Assembly: GCA_021787845.1 (NCBI GenBank)
Contig: JAJYLH010000030.1
Location: 1-64,000 of the forward strand
DNA length: 64,000 nt
From: Myxococcales bacterium
GTDB lineage: Bacteria > Myxococcota > Myxococcia > Myxococcales > JAJYLH01
Direction of reading: 5' to 3'
Positions 56,032 through 63,271 of this stretch are shown here, one piece after another; the first letter of the stretch is position 1; every line of letters starts with the position of its first letter. Position numbers and translations under genes: made by a program. The notes under the pieces were generated by a model. That model was not told the DNA's origin and did no database searches. It saw only the letters and a list, made by a program, of their open reading frames with translations.

Positions 56032-56257
56032 GCCCGCGCATGGAGTCTGCGCTCGAACCGATGCCCGGTGGGCGCGGGCACCTCAGGGTGAGCGGGTCCG
56101 GGATCCGTGGCAGTGCCAGTTCGAAAATCGGCTTCGAGATCGTGCGACCGAGACCCCCGGCTTCGTCACGGGCCCAGTCTCCGCTCGCCCTGAGGTGGCC
56201 GCGCTCTCGGGCTTGGCTCTTTGGCAGTGCCATGTGCGCGGCCCTCGAAGGGCCGGT
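56032..56257. repeat. Composite repeat left of the GIY-YIG gene
   Basis: Contains CACCTCAGGGTGAGCGGGTC, GATCGTGCGACCGAGACC, CGCTCGCCCTGAGGTGGCCG and the end GCCATGTGCGCGGCCCTCGA-AGGGCC. A direct copy lies at 56634-56850, and its modules also make up the insertion in hsdR. The region 55993-56261 holds no gene on the + strand. Confidence 0.75.
56229..56256. repeat. Left inverted end bracketing the GIY-YIG gene
   Basis: GCCATGTGCGCGGCCCTCGAAGGGCCGG; the inverted partner CCGGCCCTTCGAGGGCCACGCACCATGGC is at 56605-56633. Two mismatches/indels over 28 bp. Confidence 0.75.
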
Positions 56258-56261
56258 TGCA

Positions 56262-56555
56262 TCAAGCAGAGCGCCCGCCGCGGCGGCTGGCGAGGCGCCG
56301 GAGAGCGTTCCAGTCTCCGTTGATCAGCGCTTCTTTCTTCGCGCGGCTCCAGCCCTTTATTCGCTGCTCGGCGCCGAAGGCTTCTTCGCGCGTGGGGAAA
56401 TCGGAGCTGTAGACGAGTTCGACGGGAAGCCGTTTCGAAGTATAGCCGCCGAGCTCCCCGGACTGATGCTGCGCGAAGCGCCGGTCCAGATCATCCGTGT
56501 GATCGACGTAGTAGGTGGAATCCACGCAGCGAAGGATGTATACGTAAAACGCCAT
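56262..56555 (-). CDS. GIY-YIG nuclease-domain protein, repeat-bracketed
   Basis: 97 residues (YhbQ/UPF0213-like). The GIY motif is at YVYILRC (4-10). The second motif, normally YVG, reads YYVDHTDDLDRRF (15-27) with Asp in place of the conserved Gly. The Arg, Glu (EQRIKGW, about 63) and surrounding helices are kept. Substitution of the Gly may impair DNA cleavage. The gene runs opposite to the hsd operon, is bracketed by 28-bp inverted repeats and lies between two direct copies of a larger repeat, which looks like a mobile or repeat-propagating cassette. The SD is weak (GAGGAGAG 5-12 nt upstream). Confidence 0.78.
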   Translation of the reverse strand: MAFYVYILRCVDSTYYVDHTDDLDRRFAQHQSGELGGYTSKRLPVELVYSSDFPTREEAFGAEQRIKGWSRAKKEALINGDWNALRRLASRRGGRSA

Positions 56556-56604
56556 GGCTCTCTCCTCGCGCGCTCCGCAACGAGCCGCCGGTGCCATATA
56601 CTAC

Positions 56605-56850
56605 CGGCCCTTCGAGGGCCACGCACCATGGCCCGTCAAAGAGAAACGGCGGAGGGCGTGGCCTCCTCAGGGCGAGCAGGTTTGCGGATTGGCGGCAGCG
56701 CCAATTCGGAAACCGGATTGGAGATTATGCGACCGAGACATCGCGCTTCGTCACAGGTCCGGACCCCGCTCGCCCTGAGGTGGCCGCGCCCTCGGACAGG
56801 ACTCTTTGGCAGTGCCTTGTGCGCGGCCCTCGAAGGGCGAGCGAGGCGGG
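56605..56850. repeat. Right inverted end (56605-56633) and composite repeat copy
   Basis: Starts with the inverted copy of 56229-56256. The direct copy of the left composite repeat follows: CCTCAGGGCGAGCAGG, GATTATGCGACCGAGACATC, CGCTCGCCCTGAGGTGGCCG, then CTTTGGCAGTGCCTTGTGCG. No gene lies in 56556-56914 apart from the ATPase start region. Confidence 0.75.
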
Positions 56851-56914
56851 ACCCCGTGGCGCTGTCCATCTTCCGCTACGTCGGCGAGCGCTGGAGCCGA
56901 CCGGAGGCAGGAAC

Positions 56915-58123
56915 ATGACTGAGAACAGAGATGGGAAGGCGGCACCAGTAGGCTCGGCTGTCGTGCATCGGGTGGTCCTGCGCAACTACCGGAGCATCGC
57001 CGCATGCGATGTCACGCTGGGACCAATGACGTACCTCGTCGGTCCGAACGGGTCCGGGAAGAGCAACTTCCTCGATGCGCTGCGTCTGGTTACCGATGCC
57101 CTGAGGACCTCGCTCGACCATGCCCTTCGCGAACGCGGCGGCATCAACGAGGTGCGCCGGCGTTCGAGCGGCCATCCGATGGACTTCGGGATTCGAGTGG
57201 AGTTCCAGATCGGAAGCGAAACCGGGCATCTCGCGTTCGACGTCGGGGCCCGCGCCGGTGGGGACTTCGTGGTCAAGCGCGAAGAGTGCATGCTTGGCAA
57301 CGCGCGTTACATCGTGTTGGAAGGTCAAGCCGTCGCGACGGTCGGGGTTGCTCCCCCGGCAGCCGACGATCGACTTTATCTCGTCAACGCGGCGGGACTT
57401 CCTGAATTCCGGCCGGTCTTCGATCTGCTTTCGAGCCTCGGCTTCTACAACATCAGCCCCGCCGCCATCCGCGAGTTGCAGCCCCCTGACAAGGGCGACC
57501 TGCTCGCGCGCGATGGCAGGAATCTCGCAAGCGTCCTGGAGCGCCTCGCCAAGAGCGCTCCCAATGCAAGAAAGCGTATCGAGGAGTATCTCGGTCGCAT
57601 TGTGCCCGGCATCGAAGGGGTCGACCGAAAGGATGTTGGTCACATGGAGACGCTGGAATTCAGGCAGCGCGTGCAGGGAGCGGCGCATCCCTGGCGGTTC
57701 CCGGCGATCAACATGTCGGACGGAACCCTGCGAGCGCTGGCGATATTGGTCGCAGTTTTCCAGTCTCGCGGCGAGCGTCGGGTTCGCCTCATCGGAATCG
57801 AGGAGCCGGAAATTGCGCTCCATCCGGCGGCCGAGGCGTACCTGCGCGATGCGCTCCGCGACGGCGCGCGGCAGATGCAGGTCATCCTGACCAGCCACAG
57901 CCCTGAGCTGCTGGACGATCCGCGAATCAACGAGGCCGAGATCCTTTCGGTGACCGCCCGCGATGGGACGACCGCTATCGCCCCGCTCGACGAGCCGACG
58001 CGTTCGATTCTGCGAGACCAGCTCTACACGCCGGGCGAGCTTCTGCGGACCGACCAGCTTGGAGCCGACCTCGGCTCCATCCCGGATGCCGCTCAGTTGC
58101 GGCTCTTCGACGTGGTGCCCTAA
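56915..58123 (+). CDS. RecF/OLD-like AAA-type (ABC) ATPase
   Basis: 402 residues from an ATG preceded by GGAGGCAG. The N-terminal RNYRSIAACDVTLGPMTYLV lead and the Walker A VGPNGSGKSNFLDAL (about 42-56) are of the SMC/RecF/OLD ABC type. The ABC signature lies near INMSDGTLRALAIL (about 265-278), Walker B/catalytic Glu in LIGIEEPEIALHP (about 291-303), and the H-loop in VILTSHSPELLDD. No Toprim domain follows in the same chain; instead the next gene, overlapping by 1 nt (TAATG), supplies a DUF4276 protein. This split ATPase-Toprim-like arrangement resembles class-3/4 OLD and PARIS-type immune modules. Confidence 0.85.
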   Translation: MTENRDGKAAPVGSAVVHRVVLRNYRSIAACDVTLGPMTYLVGPNGSGKSNFLDALRLVTDALRTSLDHALRERGGINEVRRRSSGHPMDFGIRVEFQIGSETGHLAFDVGARAGGDFVVKREECMLGNARYIVLEGQAVATVGVAPPAADDRLYLVNAAGLPEFRPVFDLLSSLGFYNISPAAIRELQPPDKGDLLARDGRNLASVLERLAKSAPNARKRIEEYLGRIVPGIEGVDRKDVGHMETLEFRQRVQGAAHPWRFPAINMSDGTLRALAILVAVFQSRGERRVRLIGIEEPEIALHPAAEAYLRDALRDGARQMQVILTSHSPELLDDPRINEAEILSVTARDGTTAIAPLDEPTRSILRDQLYTPGELLRTDQLGADLGSIPDAAQLRLFDVVP

Positions 58124-58746
58124 TGAAGCTGGGAATCATCGTCGAAGGCCACGGAGAGGTCAGCGCCGCACCAGTTCTCGTGCGCCGCATCATCACCGAG
58201 TTGATCGATCCAAACCTGTGGGTCGACATCCTGAAGCCCGATCGCAAGAAGCGCAACCTCCTCGTGAAGGAGGAGGAATTCGAACGGGCACTGGAGGCGA
58301 TGGCCCGGCGCGTCGGGTCCGATGGTGGTGTGCTGGTCATCCTGGATGCCGACGACGATGCACCGTGCTTGCTTGGTCCGAAGCTTCTCGGCTGGGCTCG
58401 CTCGAAGCGGCCAGACCGGAGACACGGTGTCGTCGTTGCCCAGCGCGAATGGGAAGGATGGTACCTGGAAGCGGTCGAGTCGCTGCGTGGGAAGCGTGGG
58501 CTGCTCGATGATGTCGAGCGGCCGCCAAATCCTGAGAGTCTGCGCGATGCCAAGGGTTGGTTCGATGCCCGCATGGCCGAAGGGTATGCGGAGACCCTCG
58601 ACCAAGCCGCGTTCGCAGCCGAGCTCGACCTGTCCGCGGCCCGTCGCTCGGACTCCTTCGACAAGCTGGTACGCGATGTCGCGCAGCTCCTGGGGAGGAC
58701 GGCTGCCCTTCGGCCAGACCCGGCAGATCTCCAGGGATCCGAATGA
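58123..58746 (+). CDS. DUF4276 (Toprim-like) protein
   Basis: 207 residues starting LGIIVEGHGEVSAAPVL. The VEGHGE strand-turn with Glu8, and the LVILDADDDAP acidic strand (about 71-81), match the Toprim-like Glu and DxD metal sites expected of DUF4276. GVVVAQREWEGWYLEA is a further conserved motif of the family. It is encoded with the upstream ATPase (stop/start overlap TAATG) and overlaps hsdR by 4 nt (ATGA), so all are one transcript. A metal-dependent nuclease effector controlled by the ATPase is the likeliest role; this is inference from related systems. Confidence 0.82.
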   Translation: MKLGIIVEGHGEVSAAPVLVRRIITELIDPNLWVDILKPDRKKRNLLVKEEEFERALEAMARRVGSDGGVLVILDADDDAPCLLGPKLLGWARSKRPDRRHGVVVAQREWEGWYLEAVESLRGKRGLLDDVERPPNPESLRDAKGWFDARMAEGYAETLDQAAFAAELDLSAARRSDSFDKLVRDVAQLLGRTAALRPDPADLQGSE

Positions 58747-61700
58747 GCACCTACAACGAATTCGCGTTCGAGGCCGCCATCGAGGCCCATCTTCTCGCGA
58801 ACGGGTGGGAGCGGGAGCTGTCGGAGCGCTTCAACCGCTCGCTTGCGATCTTCCCGCGTCAGGTCTTGGAGTACATCGCCGAGACACAGCCGGAGTTGTG
58901 GGCGGAGCTCGGCCGGCAGCACCGGGCGACGCTGGAGCCGGCAGTCCTCGACGCGTTGACCAAGGCGCTCGACTCCTTCGGGACTCTCCACGTCCTGCGG
59001 CGGGGTTTCAAGTTCTTCGGGAGGCAGCTTCGGGTCGCGACCTTCAAGCCGGCGCACGATCTGAACCCCGACGTGCTCAAGAGCTACGAAAGGAACCGGC
59101 TGATCATCACCCGTCACTGGGTATCCAGACACCTCAGGTGTCTTGGTCCCCGATCCGCTCACCCTGAGGTGCCCGCGCCCACGGAGCATGAATGGAGCAC
59201 GGCAAGCATGCGCGGGCCTCGAAGGGCGAGCGCGAGGGTGGCACAGGCTGTGCCGAGCCCTCACGGCCCTTCGAGGGCCGGGCACGAGGGCGGTGGCAAC
59301 GAGCGAGGTCCGTGGGCCCGGCCGCCTCAGGGCGAGCGGGAACGACAACCTGAGATGTCTGGATACCCAGCCACCCGTCAGGTCCGGTTCGATCCGCACA
59401 GCGAGCAGTCGGTCGACACGGTGCTCTCGCTCAACGGGCTACCGGTCGCGACGGTCGAGCTGAAGAACCCGCTGACCGGTCAGAACGTCCAGCATGCGAT
59501 TACCCAGTACAAGGACCGAGATCCCAACGCGCCGCTCTTGCGGTTCAAGGAGCGCGCGCTGGTCCACTTCGCGGTCGATCCCGACGTCGCCTACATGACG
59601 ACGCGGCTCGCCGGAAAGGACACGGTATTCCTGCCGTTCAACCGCGGCCATGCGAACGGCGCCGGCAACCCCGAACATCCGAGCGGCTATCGCACCGGCT
59701 ACCTCTGGCAGGAGGTCTGGCAGCGCGACAGCTTCCTCGACATCCTCGGGCGGTTCATGCACGTGGCCGTCGAGGAGAAGCAGGTCGCCGGGAAGAAGGT
59801 GATTAAGGAGACCGTCATCTTCCCGCGCTACCACCAGCTCGACTCGGTGCGCAAGCTGGAGGCCGCCGCGCGCGAAGAGGGTCCGGGAGCGAGCTACCTC
59901 ATCCAACACAGCGCCGGGTCCGGGAAGTCGAACAGCATCGCGTGGCTCGCCTACCGGCTGAGCGAGCTGCACCGTGACGACAAGAAGGTCTTCCACTCGG
60001 TCGTCGTCGTCACCGACCGAACCGTGCTGGACAACCAGCTACAGAAGACCATCTACCAGTTCGACCACAAAACCGGCGTCGTCGCGCGCATCGATGAAGA
60101 CTCGAACCAGCTTGCCGAGGCGCTGACGAACGGCACGCCGATCATCATCACCACGTTGCAGAAGTTCCCCTTCGTCGCCAAGAAGGTGGGCGAGCTTCCC
60201 AACCGCGCCTACGCGGTCATCGTGGACGAGGCGCATTCGTCGCAAGGCGGCGAGGCTTCCACCAAGATGAAGGAGATCCTCCGGGCCAAGGATCTCGTCG
60301 CCGCCGCCACCGAGGACGCGGACGACACCGGCGAGGACGCCGAGGACGAGCTACGAAAAGTGATGGAGTCGCGCGGCCGGCAGCCGAACCTGAGCTTCTT
60401 CGCATTCACCGCGACGCCCAAGGCGAAGACGCTTGAGGTCTTCGGCCGGCGGGGACCCGACGGAAAGCCGTATCCGTTTCATCTCTACTCGATGCGGCAG
60501 GCGATCGAGGAGCACTTCATCCTCGACGTCCTGAAGAACTACACGACGTACAAGACCTACTGGCGGCTCGTCAACGCCACCACCGATGATCCCATTGTTC
60601 CGAAGAAGCAGGCGGCGGTGCAGCTCGCCAGGTTTGTATCCCTCCATCCGCACAACATCGCGCAGAAGACCGAGGTGATGATCGAGCACTTCCGGACCAA
60701 GGTGAAACACAAGCTGGGCGGACGCGCCAAGGCGATGGTGGTCACCAGCTCGCGCCTCCACGCGATCCGATACAAGCAAGCGTTCGAGAAGTACCTCGCC
60801 GAGAAGGGGTATCAGGATATCGGGGTCCTCGTCGCGTTCTCGGGCGAGGTCGAGGATCCGGAGATTCCCGGCTTTCTCTACACCGAAGTCGGGATGAACC
60901 AGCGCATGAACCAGCGCATCGGCGAGAAGGAGCTGCCGGACAAGTTCGACACCGACGCCTACCGGCTGCTCCTTGTCGCCAACAAGTACCAGACGGGCTT
61001 CGACCAGCCGGCGCTGCACACGATGTACGTCGACAAGCGGCTCTCCGGCGTGCGGGCGGTTCAGACGCTCTCCGGTTTGAATCGGACCGCGCCCGGCAAG
61101 GATGATACGTTCGTACTCGACTTCGTGAACGAGGCGGAGGAGATCCGCCGGTCGTTCCAGCCCTACTACGAGCAGACCACTGTGGCGGAGACCGCGGACC
61201 CGAACCAGCTCTACGAGCTGGAGCACCAGCTCGATGCGGCGCAGGTCTATTCCCAGAGCGAGGTCGAGGCGTTCTGCAAGGTCTTCTTCGCCCCCAAGCA
61301 GAAGCGGACCGTGGCCGACAACGCCGAGATGTACCGGCACCTCGCGCCCGCGGTCGACAGGTTCAAGGCGCTGAGCCTCGACAAGCAGGAAGAGTTCCGG
61401 GAGCGCCTGTCGGCGTTCGACAGGCTCTACTCGTTTCTCGCCCAGGTGATGCCCTTCACCGATCCGGATCTCGAGAAGCTCTACACCTTCGGGCGATTCC
61501 TCGAGCTGAAGCGCCCGCAGGATCCCCGGCGAGCACCGCTGAAGCTCGATGACGACGTGGCGCTGGCGTTCTACCGGCTGGACAAGATTTCCGAAGGGCG
61601 CATCGACTTGGAGCCGGGCGATGCCGCGGGCGTGAAGGGGCCGAGCGACCTCGGCACACGCAAGGCCGAAGAGAAACAGGTCAAGCTGTCGGAGATCATC

Positions 61701-62027
61701 GACCTGCTCAACGAGCGCTTCGGGACCGAGTTCACCAAGGCCGACGCGCTGTTCTTCGAGTCGGTGATCGAGCAGGCGAAGGCCGACGAGGAGGTTCAGA
61801 AGCGTGCCGCGGCGAACGCTTTTGACAACTTCGCCCTAGCGATGAAGGACAAGCTGCGCGACGCGTTCATCGAGCGCATCGACACCAACGCCGAGATCGT
61901 CGCGAAGTACATGCATGAGGCGGCCTTCCAGCGCGTCGCGTTCGAAGCGCTGGTCCGGCGGATCTATGACGAGCTCCGCCCCGGACCGGCCCCCGGGTCC
62001 CGCGAAGAGGCGCTGCGAAGGGCGTAG
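58743..62027 (+). CDS. hsdR: Type I restriction endonuclease HsdR with in-frame insertion
   Basis: 1094 residues. It has an N-terminal PD-(D/E)xK nuclease domain (SVDTVLSLNG, then ATVELKNPLTG with the ExK), a helicase motor with Walker A HSAGSGKSNS (about 391-400), DEAH-type VIVDEAHSS (about 492-500) and FAFTATPK, and C-terminal motifs ANKYQTGFDQPAL and LSGLNRTAPG. Residues about 125-212 are foreign: a 255-bp repeat element plus 9-bp target duplication sits in frame between ERNRLIITR and TRQVRFDPHS. All of these 88 extra codons are open, so a full-length protein is possible, but the insertion lies just before the nuclease active site. The start overlaps DUF4276. Confidence 0.92.
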   Translation: MSTYNEFAFEAAIEAHLLANGWERELSERFNRSLAIFPRQVLEYIAETQPELWAELGRQHRATLEPAVLDALTKALDSFGTLHVLRRGFKFFGRQLRVATFKPAHDLNPDVLKSYERNRLIITRHWVSRHLRCLGPRSAHPEVPAPTEHEWSTASMRGPRRASARVAQAVPSPHGPSRAGHEGGGNERGPWARPPQGERERQPEMSGYPATRQVRFDPHSEQSVDTVLSLNGLPVATVELKNPLTGQNVQHAITQYKDRDPNAPLLRFKERALVHFAVDPDVAYMTTRLAGKDTVFLPFNRGHANGAGNPEHPSGYRTGYLWQEVWQRDSFLDILGRFMHVAVEEKQVAGKKVIKETVIFPRYHQLDSVRKLEAAAREEGPGASYLIQHSAGSGKSNSIAWLAYRLSELHRDDKKVFHSVVVVTDRTVLDNQLQKTIYQFDHKTGVVARIDEDSNQLAEALTNGTPIIITTLQKFPFVAKKVGELPNRAYAVIVDEAHSSQGGEASTKMKEILRAKDLVAAATEDADDTGEDAEDELRKVMESRGRQPNLSFFAFTATPKAKTLEVFGRRGPDGKPYPFHLYSMRQAIEEHFILDVLKNYTTYKTYWRLVNATTDDPIVPKKQAAVQLARFVSLHPHNIAQKTEVMIEHFRTKVKHKLGGRAKAMVVTSSRLHAIRYKQAFEKYLAEKGYQDIGVLVAFSGEVEDPEIPGFLYTEVGMNQRMNQRIGEKELPDKFDTDAYRLLLVANKYQTGFDQPALHTMYVDKRLSGVRAVQTLSGLNRTAPGKDDTFVLDFVNEAEEIRRSFQPYYEQTTVAETADPNQLYELEHQLDAAQVYSQSEVEAFCKVFFAPKQKRTVADNAEMYRHLAPAVDRFKALSLDKQEEFRERLSAFDRLYSFLAQVMPFTDPDLEKLYTFGRFLELKRPQDPRRAPLKLDDDVALAFYRLDKISEGRIDLEPGDAAGVKGPSDLGTRKAEEKQVKLSEIIDLLNERFGTEFTKADALFFESVIEQAKADEEVQKRAAANAFDNFALAMKDKLRDAFIERIDTNAEIVAKYMHEAAFQRVAFEALVRRIYDELRPGPAPGSREEALRRA
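59117..59371. mobile_element. MITE-like insertion in hsdR (TIRs and 9-bp target duplication)
   Basis: Ends CTGGGTATCCAGACACCTCA-GGT and, inverted, CTGGGTATCCAGACATCTCA-GGT (one mismatch in 23). CACCCGTCA is present directly on each side (59108-59116 and 59372-59380). Length 255 bp; with the duplication 264 bp, a multiple of three, so the frame is kept. The inside has the modules CGCTCACCCTGAGGTGCCCG, GGGCCTCGAAGGGCGAGCG and CCTCAGGGCGAGCGGG shared with the repeats around the GIY-YIG gene. No transposase is encoded. Confidence 0.85.
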
Positions 62028-62111
62028 CGCCCTCTCCCTCCCTTCGGTCGCGCATCGCGGGCACGCTCAAAGCCACTTCGGTCGCGCCCCCGGGTCGTCG
62101 CGGAGGACTTC

Positions 62112-62303
62112 ATGGGCAAGACGTCTCAGCTCGGCGCGATCATGTTGGCGCTGGCGGCCTGCGCCACGACCGGTACGGCTCATCGCCCTGGCGCTCCGTC
62201 CGCACTGATCGCGAACTCTCGCGGACCTACCCGTTCTCCTTCGAGACCGAGTGATTCCGCGCGCGATCGCCGGTCCCCGCCAATTCGTCGACCATCCTCC
62301 TGA
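62112..62303 (+). CDS. Possible truncated lipoprotein gene
   Basis: 63 codons with a GGAGGACTTC SD. MGKTSQLGAIMLALAACATT looks like a good lipoprotein signal (lipobox LAAC, Cys17), but after about 35 residues the frame turns into Arg/Ser-rich sequence overlapping the 3' end of the convergent YiiX-like gene. It may be a short secreted peptide or a broken gene whose 3' part was lost. No family recognised. Confidence 0.3.
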   Translation: MGKTSQLGAIMLALAACATTGTAHRPGAPSALIANSRGPTRSPSRPSDSARDRRSPPIRRPSS

Positions 62304-62955
62304 GGTGTGGCGAGCGGGTGAGATCGGCCGGCGAGGTGAGCGGCGTCTGTTCGGTGAGCTTGTCCTGGGTCATGCGCGCGATGATGGCCGCGTGGCGCCC
62401 GAAGCTCCCTGGTCCCATCGGGTGCGGCGCAAAGAGCGCCACCCCTGCCCCGCGCTCGACCGCCTTCTCCACCAGCTCGCTGCAGTAGATGCGGTCGTCG
62501 TCCCACTGGTAGTCGGCGTCGTAGGGCTTGCCGCGCAGGGCGCGCACCTGCGCCGCGATGGCCGGCAGCTTGGCCAAGAGAGCGGGCTCGAGCCGGTAGA
62601 CGGCCACCCGCCGGCCGCAGCCGCGCTCGACCCAGTCGGCGAGCGGCACGGGCCCGACCGCGTTGTACGCCTCCCAGACCATCCGCCGGCCCTTCGCGTC
62701 GGCGAGCACGATGCCCACGTGCGTGTACGGGCTGCGCGTCAGGTCGCGAATGAGGTCACAGCGCAGACCACAGTCGAGGTCCTGGAAGACGATGTCGCCG
62801 GGCTCGATGCGAACGTGCCAGGCGGCCTCGCGATGCCGGAGCGAACGCGCGGGCTGGGTCTTCACCAGCCAGAGCATCGCCGCGCCGACGACGAGGAACG
62901 CGACGAGCAAGGCGTGAAAGAGGCCGGGCCTCGGACGGTGGGCGTTGGGGGCCAT
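62227..62955 (-). CDS. YiiX-like permuted papain-fold (NlpC/P60) protein
   Basis: 242 residues. An N-terminal membrane anchor (FHALLVAFLVVGAAMLWLV) leads to an extracytoplasmic YiiX/YebB-type domain. The His of SPYTHVGIVLADAKGRR and the Cys of WDDDRIYCSELVEKA form the permuted Cys-His pair; RIEPGDIVFQDLDCGLRCDLI starts the fold. These proteins are predicted peptidases, amidases or acyltransferases acting on the cell wall or lipids. The C-terminal about 40 residues are charged and probably disordered. Confidence 0.82.
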   Translation of the reverse strand: MAPNAHRPRPGLFHALLVAFLVVGAAMLWLVKTQPARSLRHREAAWHVRIEPGDIVFQDLDCGLRCDLIRDLTRSPYTHVGIVLADAKGRRMVWEAYNAVGPVPLADWVERGCGRRVAVYRLEPALLAKLPAIAAQVRALRGKPYDADYQWDDDRIYCSELVEKAVERGAGVALFAPHPMGPGSFGRHAAIIARMTQDKLTEQTPLTSPADLTRSPHLRRMVDELAGTGDRARNHSVSKENG

Positions 62956-63117
62956 GTCTACATCCGCTCGAGCGGGTAAGAAGTGGTTCTGCGCTGCTTC
63001 GTGTCGGTGTGGACGAACGCAAGAATCGAAAGCCGGAGGATTGGGCTCTGCGCCGTTTCGCGTGGGTGGCGGGGAACGAGATGACGTTCATGATCATGCT
63101 CTTTCTCGGCCGAAATT

Positions 63118-63145
63118 GGAGCCGGACACTGGCGTGTCCGGCTCC
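63118..63145. repeat. Perfect family D palindrome
   Basis: GGAGCCGGACAC-TGGC-GTGTCCGGCTCC, a 12-bp perfect stem with a 4-nt loop, in the 316-bp spacer between the YiiX-like gene and the oxidoreductase. The rest of 62956-63271 shows no gene. Confidence 0.75.
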
Positions 63146-63271
63146 AACTCCAATTCCGATTCCCATTTGAAACAGCGCGGAGCCGAAGTTCCATCGGGTG
63201 CGAGCCGAGGGACAGGCCGGGCCGCGTTCAAGGGGATGGATGGAACCCGTGCGGCCGCGTGCCATGGACAT

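Noticed and set aside
55989-56918. 309-codon forward frame between hsdS and the ATPase
   Set aside because: It reads through repeat DNA and antisense to the GIY-YIG gene; composition is repeat-derived.
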